Origin: Candidatus Dadabacteria bacterium
GTDB lineage: Bacteria > Desulfobacterota_D > UBA1144 > Nemesobacterales > UBA2774
Direction: 5' to 3'
Length of the DNA: 50,446 nt
Assembly: GCA_020027805.1 (NCBI GenBank)
Contig: JAHKKQ010000002.1
Coordinates: 1-50,446 of the forward strand
Shown: one piece after another, positions 17,622 through 26,001 of the stretch
How the letters are laid out: every line of letters begins with the position of its first letter
Position numbering within the stretch: position 1 is the stretch's first letter
Program-made: the position numbers and the translations under genes
Notes under the pieces: generated by a model
Seen by the model: the letters and a program-made list of their open reading frames with translations, nothing else
Databases searched by the model: none
Told to the model about the DNA's origin: nothing

Positions 17622-17785
17622 CCCTGATAGACAATTTTTGCACACTCCGGGAAATTCTCTTTAGTGGCAACCGATTATCGAGGGTTCCGATAATGGTACG
17701 GTTTTTGCATTCGGATATGTATAAGGAAATACGAATCAGTATTCGAGAAATCTCTCATTATGTCGGTTGAAATTCGGATGATAAT

Positions 17786-19732
17786 ATGACAACCCGCCCG
17801 ATAAGAACCCTGCTGGTCGAAGACAATGACAGTTACAGCAGGCTCGTCGCAAAAATGCTCGGAGGGACCGGCGATATTTCATTCGAGATCGAGTATGCCG
17901 ATACCCTCGCCAGGGGCATAGAGGTCCTGGGTGAGGACGGTATCGACTTGGTTTTGTTAGACCTTCAGCTTCCCGATAGCGAAGGGCTCGGGTCTTTTGC
18001 CGAGCTGCACGAGCGTTATCCCGTAATCCCGATAATTGTTCTTACCGGCATGAGTGACGAGAGCCTCGCCCTCAAAGCCGTCCAGCTCGGGGCGCAGGAT
18101 TATCTTATAAAAGGCGAGGTCGACGTAAATCAACTCAAACGCTCAATAAAATATGCACTCGAGAGACAGAGGGACATAAATAACAGGAAATCCATAGAAA
18201 AGGCTCTATTCGAGGAGAAAGAGCGTCTGTCCGTAACGCTGAGCTCTATCGGGGACGGCGTGATCGCGACCGATACGGAAGGCAATGTTGTGCTCATAAA
18301 CCGGGTTGCCGAGCGCTTGACCGGCTGGTCCCATGGCGAGGCCATGGGGAGATTCATCGAAGACGTGTTCTTCATCGTTAATGTAGAATCCGGGGAGAAG
18401 GAAGTGAGTCCTGTGAGCAAGGCGATAAACGCAAATAATATTGTTGGTCTCGAGAGCGGCACGGTTCTCATAACCAAAGGCAGAGAGGGGTGCCGGTATG
18501 TATCGGCGAGCAGCTCCCCGATACGCGACAGGGACGGCATTATAATCGGCGTCGTTCTGGTTTTCAGAGACATTACCGAACTGAAAAAACTTGAAGAAGA
18601 GCTGCTCAAAGTGCAGAAGCTTGAGTCGATCGGAGTGCTCGCCGGCGGAGTGGCGCACGATTTCAATAACCTTCTGACCTCCATTATGGGGAATATCTCT
18701 CTCAGCTCGCTTCCCGACATATCGGACGAGAAAGTCAAGCTGAGGCTGTTCCAGGCCCTCAAGGCGTGCCACAAGGCCAAGGATTTGTCCACACAGCTCC
18801 TGACTTTCTCCAAAGGCGGGGCGCTTGAAAACAGGGCTGTGGTGTCGCTGGAGAAGGTTATCAGGGAGACCGCGAATTTTACCATGAGCGGCTCGAATAT
18901 AGATTTCAAGTTCGTTGTGGAGGACAGTCTCTGGAGCGTGGAGATAGACGAGGGTCAGATCAGCCAGGTGATAAGCAATATACTGATTAACGCCGCCCAG
19001 GCGATGACGAACGAGGGGAAAATTACGATTAAGATCGAAAATGCGGATGCGAAGAAAGAAAAAGGGATCCCGCTCGAGGACGGGAAATACGTAAAGACGA
19101 CTATTACAGACCAAGGCATAGGCATTCCAAAGGAATATTTATCGAGAATATTCGACCCCTACTTTACCACCAAGCAGACCGGAACCGGTCTCGGACTTTC
19201 GACCTCGTATTCGATCATAAAAAAACACGGAGGTTATATTACGGTCGAGTCCGAGCTGCACGTCGGGACGAAGTTCGTCGTATATCTGCCCGCAAGGGGA
19301 AATCCTGTAAGCGTCGAAGTAAAGAGCGATCCTTCTATAAAACAGGGCAGGGGCAGGATCCTGATAATGGACGATAAGATCGAAGTCAGGGAAGCAGCGG
19401 GCGAAATGCTGAGTCATATCGGGTATGAAGTCGAATTCGCCAAGGACGGAAGCGAGGCTTTAAAGCATTATAAAAGGGCCAAGATGGAAGGTGAGCCCTT
19501 CGATATGGTGATAATGGACCTGACTATTCCCGGCGGCATGGGCGGGAAAGAGGCGATTGAGAAGCTCCTTCTGTACGACCCGGGCGTGAAGGCGATAGTT
19601 TCGAGCGGTTATTCGAGTGATCCTATACTCGAGAAATATAAGAAATACGGTTTCAAAGGGGTATTGCCGAAGCCCTACGAGATGGGGAAATTAAGCGATG
19701 TCCTCTACGGCGTGCTAGCCGAGAATAATTGA
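17786..19732 (+). CDS. Hybrid sensor histidine kinase (REC-PAS-HisKA-HATPase-REC)
   Basis: 648 residues. REC1 at about 6-122 with Asp59 (LVLLDLQLPD). PAS at about 148-262. HisKA with phospho-acceptor His291 (GGVAHDFNNLL). HATPase_c with N box around Asn402 (QVISNILINAAQAM), G1 DQGIGIP, F box FDPYFTTK and G2 GTGLGLSTS. C-terminal REC2 at about 523-645 with Asp578 (MVIMDLTIPGG). This is the cytoplasmic NtrB-like hybrid type with no membrane helices. It probably takes phosphate on REC1 from another kinase, autophosphorylates and passes phosphate to REC2. The receiver is paralogous to that of the preceding GGDEF gene. It converges with pepF. Confidence 0.95.
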   Translation: MTTRPIRTLLVEDNDSYSRLVAKMLGGTGDISFEIEYADTLARGIEVLGEDGIDLVLLDLQLPDSEGLGSFAELHERYPVIPIIVLTGMSDESLALKAVQLGAQDYLIKGEVDVNQLKRSIKYALERQRDINNRKSIEKALFEEKERLSVTLSSIGDGVIATDTEGNVVLINRVAERLTGWSHGEAMGRFIEDVFFIVNVESGEKEVSPVSKAINANNIVGLESGTVLITKGREGCRYVSASSSPIRDRDGIIIGVVLVFRDITELKKLEEELLKVQKLESIGVLAGGVAHDFNNLLTSIMGNISLSSLPDISDEKVKLRLFQALKACHKAKDLSTQLLTFSKGGALENRAVVSLEKVIRETANFTMSGSNIDFKFVVEDSLWSVEIDEGQISQVISNILINAAQAMTNEGKITIKIENADAKKEKGIPLEDGKYVKTTITDQGIGIPKEYLSRIFDPYFTTKQTGTGLGLSTSYSIIKKHGGYITVESELHVGTKFVVYLPARGNPVSVEVKSDPSIKQGRGRILIMDDKIEVREAAGEMLSHIGYEVEFAKDGSEALKHYKRAKMEGEPFDMVIMDLTIPGGMGGKEAIEKLLLYDPGVKAIVSSGYSSDPILEKYKKYGFKGVLPKPYEMGKLSDVLYGVLAENN

Positions 19733-19771
19733 GTTTTACCGGGCCGGATAGCAAAAAATATTGTTTGTCCA

Positions 19772-21595
19772 TCAGGAATTTCCCAACCTCGCCGAAAGTT
19801 TAACAGCATCCTCGACCATAACCTTCAGCAGATCCAATCCTCCCTGCCAGAAGCCGGGGTCCTTGATATCTACACCGACACGTTTGAGCAGCTTGTCAGG
19901 CGCCTCGCTGCCGCCTGAAGACAACAGATCAATGTACCTTGGGACGAACTTGTTTTCTTCGTTCAAATATTTATGGTAGAGAGCGAGCACGAGCAGCTCC
20001 CCGAACGAATACGCATAGCAGTAAAACGGGGAGTGGATGAAGTGCGGTATGTACATCCACCAGTGGCCGTAATTTTCCGTGAGCTCTACCGAGTCCCCGA
20101 ACATGGGCTTATTCGCCTCGACCCACAACTTGTTTATCTCTTCCCGGGGCAGCTCCCCGCGGTTCCGCCTGCCCAGGTGGAGGCTTTCCTCGAACCTCGT
20201 CAGCACAACCTGGCGGAAGACGGTCGCGAATATATCCTCGAGCTTGCTGCAGATGAGCGACAGCCTGGTCCTGGGGTCATTTTCTGTCTCCGTTAATTTG
20301 TGAAATACGAGGATCTCGGCGAACACGCTCGCGGTCTCAGCCGTCGTAAGCGGGGTGTTCGACTGGAAGTACCCTTGTTTTCTCGAAAGGTATTGATGCA
20401 CCCCGTGTCCGAGCTCGTGGGCAAGCGTCATGACGTCCCTGAGCCTTCCGGTATAGTTGATAAAGACGTAGGGGTGCGCGCTCGGAACGGTTCCGTGGCT
20501 GAATGCTCCCCCCCGCTTTCCGTCCCGCGTCCCGGCGTCGATCCAGTTCTTGTCGAAAAATTTCCCGGCTATATCCGACATCTTCGGGGAGAACTTTTCA
20601 AACGACGAGAGGATTATCTCTTTCCCGTCCCTGTACTTAATAATTTTCGATTCGGAGAAAATCGGGGAATAACGGTCGTAGTCATAGAACTTCTTCAGGC
20701 CGAGGAGCTTCTTCTTCAACTCGTAATATGTCTCTACCAGGCCGTAATTCCTTTCGCATGAGGAAATAAGCGCCTCGACCGTATCCCTGTCAATCTCGTT
20801 GTCCAGATGCCGGGATTCCATCGGATATGAGAATGAGCGCAGACGGTCGTTGACCGCATGGTCCTGTACGAGCGTGTTGAATATGAACGCGAGCACGTGG
20901 GAGTTCTCGATAAGCCCCCCGGTAAGCCCCTCGGCCGCCGCCTTGCGTTTCGCGCGGTCGGTGTCATAGAGGAGCGCAAGCGTCTCGGTCTCGCTGAGCG
21001 GCCTGACCTTGCCGTCGAGTTTGACTTTAAAACGTATGTTGTTGAGCACTTCGTCGAAAAGGCGCTTGAACGCCCTCGATCCCGTATTTGCTTTATCATC
21101 CAGTATCTTTTCCTCGGGTTCGCTCAACCTGTGGGGCTTGTATCTCCTTTCCTGCTCTAAAAAATGGCGGTAATGGGAAAGTCTTTTGTCAGTGATAAGC
21201 TTTTCCGCCTTTGAGTCGTTTAAAGCCACCCACTCGAGCTCGAAGAACATGAGATACTTCCTTGCCTCGGTCGCCTTCTCCTGAATTTTTTGTAAAAACG
21301 CCCCATGCTCGGACTTCCCGGTATCGGCGGCGAAAATCAGATACGCGAATGAAAGTAGCTTCCCTGCCTGCTCGCTTATGGATTCGAGCTCCCGGACGGC
21401 TTTTAGAAGGGTAGGGGCGTTTACCGTCTTCGAGTTTATCCTTCCCCTGTATTTTTTCTCGAAAGCCTCCGATTTTTTTATTAAGCCCTTTATGTCTCTT
21501 TCAATCCGGGAGTCGTTGAGGCCGGAGTAGAGGTCGGAGAGGTCCCATACAACCCCTTCCGCTCCCGATTTGAGTATTTTAGCAGTATCTGCCAT
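19772..21595 (-). CDS. pepF: Oligoendopeptidase F (M3B family)
   Basis: 607 residues. Cytoplasmic zinc metallopeptidase with HELGHGVHQ giving the HExxH pair, and the second-glutamate helix in TAETASVFAEILVFHKL, the M3 zinc site. The N-terminal half carries the helical lid domain of PepF. It degrades short peptides released by other proteases. Gene alone on the minus strand, followed (downstream) by the converging hybrid kinase gene. Length is normal for the family. Specificity cannot be predicted. Confidence 0.95.
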   Translation of the reverse strand: MADTAKILKSGAEGVVWDLSDLYSGLNDSRIERDIKGLIKKSEAFEKKYRGRINSKTVNAPTLLKAVRELESISEQAGKLLSFAYLIFAADTGKSEHGAFLQKIQEKATEARKYLMFFELEWVALNDSKAEKLITDKRLSHYRHFLEQERRYKPHRLSEPEEKILDDKANTGSRAFKRLFDEVLNNIRFKVKLDGKVRPLSETETLALLYDTDRAKRKAAAEGLTGGLIENSHVLAFIFNTLVQDHAVNDRLRSFSYPMESRHLDNEIDRDTVEALISSCERNYGLVETYYELKKKLLGLKKFYDYDRYSPIFSESKIIKYRDGKEIILSSFEKFSPKMSDIAGKFFDKNWIDAGTRDGKRGGAFSHGTVPSAHPYVFINYTGRLRDVMTLAHELGHGVHQYLSRKQGYFQSNTPLTTAETASVFAEILVFHKLTETENDPRTRLSLICSKLEDIFATVFRQVVLTRFEESLHLGRRNRGELPREEINKLWVEANKPMFGDSVELTENYGHWWMYIPHFIHSPFYCYAYSFGELLVLALYHKYLNEENKFVPRYIDLLSSGGSEAPDKLLKRVGVDIKDPGFWQGGLDLLKVMVEDAVKLSARLGNS

Positions 21596-21702
21596 TTGCT
21601 GCTCTCCTATTAAATGATTACCGCTTATGATTAAGATTTACTTTAGATGGTTCAAGTTTCAGTGCATCTCGTTAGTCAGGGTTTAACGTAAGATAATTTA
21701 TA

Positions 21703-22164
21703 TTAACCCTGATCGAGCTTCTCTAATTCTTCCCTGACAATCTTATTCACGACCGCCCCGTCCGCCTTTCCCTTTACGGCCGGAATTATTATCTTCATTA
21801 CTTTTCCCAGGTCTTTTATCCCGCCGGCACCCGAGCCTGTGACGGCCTTCTTTACTTCCGCCCTGATTTCGTCCTCACTCATCTGAAGAGGCATATACTT
21901 CATCAGGATTTCCGCTTCCGCCTTCTCCTGTTGAGCGGCCTCCTGCCTGTCCACTTTTTCGAATTCGGACGCGGCTTCTTTTCTTTTTTTTATCTCGCCT
22001 GCAACGACCTCGATTACCTCCTCGTCCGTGAGCTCCTTCTTCTGCTTCTCGATCTCCTTATTCCTGATCGAGGACTGGAGCATCCTGAGGACCGTCAGCT
22101 CGAGTGTCTTTTTGCTCCTGAGGGCGTCTTTCAAATCCTGAGGAATCTTTTCCCTAAGGCTCAT
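21703..22164 (-). CDS. GatB/YqeY domain-containing protein
   Basis: 153 residues, the free-standing YqeY type. It has the start MSLREKIPQDLKDALRSK, VLRMLQSSIRNKEIEK and the C-terminal GGIKDLGKVMKIIIP and GKADGAVVNKIVREEL, all typical. The C-terminal half is homologous to the tRNA-binding tail of the GatB amidotransferase subunit; YqeY itself is of uncertain role, possibly tRNA-related. GGAG lies a few bases before the ATG. Neighbour hpt lies about 100 bases downstream in sequence and upstream in transcription, so co-transcription is possible. Confidence 0.93.
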   Translation of the reverse strand: MSLREKIPQDLKDALRSKKTLELTVLRMLQSSIRNKEIEKQKKELTDEEVIEVVAGEIKKRKEAASEFEKVDRQEAAQQEKAEAEILMKYMPLQMSEDEIRAEVKKAVTGSGAGGIKDLGKVMKIIIPAVKGKADGAVVNKIVREELEKLDQG

Positions 22165-22264
22165 GTTCGTCTCCGGTGGCTTTTTAAGTTTATTGTAACC
22201 AATTTAAAGGAATTATTTTACATTATGGTAACGCCCGCCGACTGCATGCGCCGCACGGAACGGC

Positions 22265-22795
22265 CTATTCGAGCACGTAAACGCCTGGCAGGTTTCTTCC
22301 CGCCTCGCCGCAGTCGGTACCGTACCCTACGATGAACCCCTCCCCGACATTGAACCCGACGTAATCGGCGGCTATATCGACCTGCCTCCTCGCTCTCTTG
22401 TCTATGAGTGCGCATATCCTGAGGGACGCCGGCTGCTTGGAAAGGATCACCGATTTTAGAAAATCGAGCGTAATACCCGTATCGAGCATATCCTCCACCA
22501 GTACGACGTGCCTGCCCTTAAGCGGGGTGACCGCATCCGTTACAAGCTCCACCTCGCCGGGTTCCATGCCCTCTTTATAACTCGACGCCCTGACGAAATC
22601 GATCTCGACGTTAAAATCGAGATGTCTCACGAGGTCCGCTAAAAATATAAACCCGCCCTTGAGTATGCCTATGAGCACGGGGTTCTTATCCCTGTAATCC
22701 TCCGTGATTCGTTTCCCCAGCTCCTTTACCTTTCGTTCTATCTCCGTGGCCGATATGAGGAGCCTGAGCTTCCTGCCCTGAATTTCTGTTATCAT
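22265..22795 (-). CDS. hpt: Hypoxanthine phosphoribosyltransferase
   Basis: 176 residues from the ATG at 22795; a TTG two codons earlier (22801) is a poorer choice. Purine salvage: hypoxanthine or guanine plus PRPP gives IMP or GMP. The PRPP loop is VVLVEDMLDTGITL, with the preceding IGILKGGFIFLADL and the substrate-loop segment RASSYKEG. The C-terminal FIVGYGTDCGEAGRNL aligns with the guanine-binding region of Hpt. Divergent from tyrS, and likely read with the YqeY gene. Confidence 0.95.
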   Translation of the reverse strand: MITEIQGRKLRLLISATEIERKVKELGKRITEDYRDKNPVLIGILKGGFIFLADLVRHLDFNVEIDFVRASSYKEGMEPGEVELVTDAVTPLKGRHVVLVEDMLDTGITLDFLKSVILSKQPASLRICALIDKRARRQVDIAADYVGFNVGEGFIVGYGTDCGEAGRNLPGVYVLE

Positions 22796-22857
22796 GCGCA
22801 ATTATTCTATCTAAAGTTTCAGCTATAAACAGTGAGGAAATGGGGCTTAATGCACGA

Positions 22858-22872
22858 GGCGGGAATCCCGCC
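22858..22872. repeat. 15-base inverted repeat in the hpt/tyrS gap
   Basis: GGCGGGA-A-TCCCGCC is an inverted repeat with seven-base arms, directly upstream of the -35 of the tyrS promoter. There is no T tract on either side, so an operator is more likely than a terminator. Confidence 0.4.
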
Positions 22873-22873
22873 A

Positions 22874-22901
22874 TTGACTAACTATCGTGATATTCTATAT
22901 T
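22874..22901 (+). promoter_or_regulatory. Sigma70-type promoter for tyrS
   Basis: TTGACT (22874-22879), a 16-base spacer and TATATT (22896-22901). The expected start of transcription, near 22908, is only about eight bases before the ATG at 22916 but about 44 before the GTG at 22952, which favours the later start codon. Confidence 0.5.
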
Positions 22902-22915
22902 TTTGAGCGGCTTCG

Positions 22916-24154
22916 ATGACTGAAAACTACGTAAAGAGGGGAAATGACAAGGTGAAATTTTTAGAGCCCGAGGAGCAGCTTCGGATTATTAAACGCGGTA
23001 CCGAGGAGATAATCTCCGAACAGGAGCTACTGTCGAAGCTGAAAAAATCCGGAGAAACTGGCCTGCCCCTAAGGATCAAGGCCGGTTTTGACCCCACAGC
23101 TCCCGACCTTCACCTGGGGCACTGCGTTTTGTTAAAGAAGCTCCGCGAATTCCAGGACCTGGGACATACCGTCATGTTTCTCATCGGGGACTTCACGGCC
23201 ATGATCGGCGATCCGTCGGGCAGGTCGGAGACCAGGCCGCCGCTCACGAAAGCTCAGGTAGAGAAGAACGCCCTGACATATCAAAAGCAGGTCTTCAGGA
23301 TACTCGACAGTGAAAGGACCGAGGTTATGTTTAATTCGTCCTGGCTCGGAGAGATGAGCGGGGAGGATTTGATCAGGCTGTCCGCCCTCGAAACCGTGGC
23401 CCGCATGCTCGAGAGGGACGATTTCAGCAAGCGTTACGAGTCGGGCGTTTCGATCTCGATAAACGAGTTCATGTATCCCCTCATTCAGGCCTATGATTCG
23501 GTAATTATGAAGTCGGACGTCGAGTTCGGCGGGACCGACCAGAAATTCAACATACTGATGGGCCGGGGGGTGCAGAAGCATTACGAACAGGAGCCCCAGG
23601 TGGCGATCCTCCTCCCTATTCTCGAAGGGCTCGACGGGGTGAGGAAGATGTCAAAGTCCCTCGACAACTACATCGCGGTCGAAGACACCGCCGTGGATAT
23701 GTACGGGAAGATAATGTCGATACCCGACGACCTGATGTGGAGGTATTACCTGCTCCTGACCCCGAGGACCGAGGGGGAAGTGGAAGAGCTGAAAAAGGGA
23801 CATCCGATGGATGCGAAGAGGGCGCTCGCATTCGAGATCACGTCGTGGCTCCACGGAGCCGGTGACGCGAAGGGGGCCGCAGGGGATTTCGCGACCAAGT
23901 TCTCTCAGCGGGAGTTCCCTGAAGACGCCCGGGAGGTTGTAATAAAGCGTGACGATGCCAAGACGGTCATCGACCTGGTCGTGGAATCGTCCGGGAAGCT
24001 CAAGAGCAGGAATGAAGCAAAGAGGCTAATAGCTCAGGGCGGTGTCCTTATCGACGGGGAAAGGGTCACCGATATAAACTCGCCCATGCCGGATAAAGGC
24101 ACGCTCCGCATGAGGATAGGGAAAAAGGAATTCGTAGTCGTAAAATTAAGTTAG
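22916..24154 (+). CDS. tyrS: Tyrosyl-tRNA synthetase
   Basis: Charges tRNA-Tyr with tyrosine. Class I signatures are HLGH in PDLHLGHCVLLKKL and KMSKS in GVRKMSKSLDNY. The C-terminal S4 RNA-binding domain ends in RMRIGKKEFVVVKLS. The ATG at 22916 gives 412 residues but has a weak ribosome site and lies very close to the promoter. A GTG at 22952, ten bases after GAGGGG, would start MKFLEPEEQLRIIKRG, which looks more like homologous N-termini; that form has 400 residues. The stop codon lies in the 3' end of the converging RNase P RNA gene. Confidence 0.95.
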   Translation: MTENYVKRGNDKVKFLEPEEQLRIIKRGTEEIISEQELLSKLKKSGETGLPLRIKAGFDPTAPDLHLGHCVLLKKLREFQDLGHTVMFLIGDFTAMIGDPSGRSETRPPLTKAQVEKNALTYQKQVFRILDSERTEVMFNSSWLGEMSGEDLIRLSALETVARMLERDDFSKRYESGVSISINEFMYPLIQAYDSVIMKSDVEFGGTDQKFNILMGRGVQKHYEQEPQVAILLPILEGLDGVRKMSKSLDNYIAVEDTAVDMYGKIMSIPDDLMWRYYLLLTPRTEGEVEELKKGHPMDAKRALAFEITSWLHGAGDAKGAAGDFATKFSQREFPEDAREVVIKRDDAKTVIDLVVESSGKLKSRNEAKRLIAQGGVLIDGERVTDINSPMPDKGTLRMRIGKKEFVVVKLS

Positions 24155-24541
24155 AAGCAAGCGAGCCTGTAAGCCGAATTCTGTCTTGGACAATCATTCA
24201 TCTGGGACATTCATTGCTGAATGCCTCTTGCAACATACCCGGAAGCATCGGACGGGCCGCCCTTTATTTCACGAGGAAAATCGCTTCCCTATTTTGTCTT
24301 ACTCCGAGCGGGGTTTACCATGCCGCCCGCTGTCACCAGCCGGCGCGGTAGTCTCTTACACTGCCTTTTCACCCTTACCGGCTTTCCATGATTGAAAAGC
24401 TTAGGCGGTTTGTTTTCTGTGGCACTTTCCGTTGCCTCACGACACCTGGGCGTTACCCAGCGCTCTGCCCTCCGGAGTTCGGACTTTCCTCCAGTCTCGG
24501 CATTTCTGCCCCGACCAGCGACTGTCCGGCTCACTTGCTTC
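24154..24541 (-). ncRNA. rnpB: RNase P RNA (type A)
   Basis: Catalytic RNA that trims tRNA 5' leaders. Diagnostic stretches on the minus strand are GAGGAAAGTCCGAACTCC, GGAGGGCAGAGCGCTGGG (P3-P4 side and J3/4 region), and ACAGAATTCGGCTTACAG near the 3' end. The ends form P1: GAAGCAAGTGAGCC (24541-24528) pairs with GGCTCGCTTGCTTC (24167-24154). At 388 bases it has normal type A length. It starts five bases after the rnhA stop and its last base is the last base of the tyrS stop codon. Confidence 0.97.
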
Positions 24542-24546
24542 TGATG

Positions 24547-24990
24547 TTAAAGATATTCATCAATGGCGAGATTCGCAAGCCTGTCGGCCTCTCTGTTCTC
24601 TTCCCTGGGGATGTGGCGGATCGTAACCCGCCTGAATCCTTCGATTAAGCTCTTTGCCTTCGTATATAGCTCTTTTATCTCCGGGTGTTTGACTTTCCAG
24701 ATTCCATTCATCTGGTTCGCGAGCAATAGAGAGTCTGTAAATATCCGTATTTCCTGGTTTTTATGTCCGTGGGCAGATTCGAGGGCGGTAATAAGGGCCG
24801 TGTACTCGGCCTGGTTGTTGGTGCGTGTGCCGAGATATTTCTTGACCTCACGCGCCCCGCCGCTCTCCTCTTTGATCAAAACCCCTATCCCCGATTCTCC
24901 CGGGTTGCCCCTGGCAGCGCCGTCGATAAATATATCGATGCGGTCATTCTCGGATTTCTTAAAAGGCAGGCTATCCTGTTTTAGCTTCAC
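24547..24990 (-). CDS. rnhA: Ribonuclease HI family protein
   Basis: 147 residues. RNase HI fold with the acidic residues FIDGAARGNPG (Asp), NNQAEYTAL (Glu), IFTDSLLLANQM (Asp) and ENREADRLANLAI (final Asp). It should cleave RNA in RNA-DNA hybrids. The NPG and NNQAEY spelling belongs to the short RnhA-like group found in many phyla. Its start overlaps the stop of the upstream zinc-ribbon gene by 20 bases, so translation is coupled. It ends six bases before the 5' end of rnpB, which must be transcribed from a promoter inside or upstream of this gene or processed out of the same transcript. Confidence 0.93.
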   Translation of the reverse strand: MKLKQDSLPFKKSENDRIDIFIDGAARGNPGESGIGVLIKEESGGAREVKKYLGTRTNNQAEYTALITALESAHGHKNQEIRIFTDSLLLANQMNGIWKVKHPEIKELYTKAKSLIEGFRRVTIRHIPREENREADRLANLAIDEYL

Positions 24991-25699
24991 TCTTGAGTTC
25001 TTCTTCGCAGTATAGGAATTTTTGGCAATTGGGGCACTGTATCAATCTCGAAAGGGTCAACACCTCGTTAAAGAGCTGGGGAGGTATGTTCATATTGCAT
25101 CCGGTGCATACCTCGTTTCTCACAACGGCGAGCACGAACCCGTTCCTTTTTTTAACACGCTCGTATATGGAGAGGATGTCGGGAGCGAGGCCGGAGGCGA
25201 TTTTCACTTTCTCTTCTTTCTTGGGGGGATACAGTATTTTCAGATCCTCTATCTTTTCCTTGAACCCGGCAATCTTATCGGTGTATTCGTTTTCCCTGCT
25301 CGCAAGTTCCTCTTCTTCCTTCGATATACGCGATTCAATGCCCTCCAGCTTTACCATCTGTTCGAGCAGGTTGTCTTCGAGTGCGGAATTCTTTCGCTTC
25401 GTATCTGCGATTTGCTTCTGCAGGGCTTCATATTCTTTATGGGTTTTAATTTCGAACAGTTTTTGATCGGCCTTTTTTATCAAATCTTCATTTTGTAAGA
25501 TGTCGAGCTCAATGCCCGACTTGTTCACAAGTATCTCTTGCTTAATATTTTTGGAATTTTCCAGCTTGTTTCTTGATATCGCTATCTCACTTTCGTAGTC
25601 CGAGATTTTTTCAGGGTACTCCCTGAGGTTTTTTTCCAGTTGACTTAGCTCCATGTCAATTCTCTGGAGTGTATCGAGAACCAAGATCTGGTCTCTCAT
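24971..25699 (-). CDS. COG1579 protein: long coiled coil plus C4 zinc ribbon
   Basis: 242 residues. The first about 190 are heptad-rich and strongly charged, forming a long coiled coil. The C-terminus has a zinc ribbon with CTGC and CPNC pairs separated by about 20 residues. Family members are widespread and described as nucleic-acid-associated proteins, with detailed function poorly known. AAGGAG lies eight bases before the ATG. Gene order coiled-coil/zinc-ribbon, rnhA, rnpB on one strand suggests an RNA-processing unit. Neighbours are tRNA-Ile2 and tyrS. Confidence 0.92.
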   Translation of the reverse strand: MRDQILVLDTLQRIDMELSQLEKNLREYPEKISDYESEIAISRNKLENSKNIKQEILVNKSGIELDILQNEDLIKKADQKLFEIKTHKEYEALQKQIADTKRKNSALEDNLLEQMVKLEGIESRISKEEEELASRENEYTDKIAGFKEKIEDLKILYPPKKEEKVKIASGLAPDILSIYERVKKRNGFVLAVVRNEVCTGCNMNIPPQLFNEVLTLSRLIQCPNCQKFLYCEEELKSEAKTG

Positions 25700-25856
25700 T
25701 TTTTCTTCTCCTTTTTTTTGCCGTGTAGTTTTCGGAAAGTAAGGTTTTGATAATTATGGCCGGATATAAAGAAGCAAATGGTGTGACTGATGTCTGGGGA
25801 CTGCTGTTTATGGAGACTTCTCTGCCCATGTGTAAAACTATCACCTCTACTATGCG

Positions 25857-25930
25857 TGGGCCCACCCGGACTCGAACCAGGGACCAACGGATTATGAGTC
25901 CGCCGCTCTAACCAACTGAGCTATGGGCCC
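25857..25930 (-). tRNA. tRNA with CAU anticodon, probably tRNA-Ile2 (lysidine type)
   Basis: 74 bases, full cloverleaf: acceptor GGGCCCA/TGGGCCC, D arm GCTC-AGTTGGTTA-GAGC, anticodon loop CTCATAA (CAU), T arm CCTGG-TTCGAGT-CCGGG, discriminator A, no encoded CCA. CAU can be Met or Ile2. C4-G69 and C5-G68, used by the lysidine synthetase TilS in E. coli tRNA-Ile2, are both present, whereas elongator tRNA-Met has U4-A69. The Ile2 reading is therefore favoured but not proven. Confidence 0.93.
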
Positions 25931-26001
25931 TCTGAATTTATTAAGTGAATTTACAAGTCTAGATAAAAAACGGGGCTTTGTCAAACCCGCGCCGCGATAA
26001 A

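Noticed and set aside
25656..25865. 69-codon frame overlapping the COG1579 start and tRNA 3' end
   Set aside because: No family, overlaps a tRNA end; likely chance.
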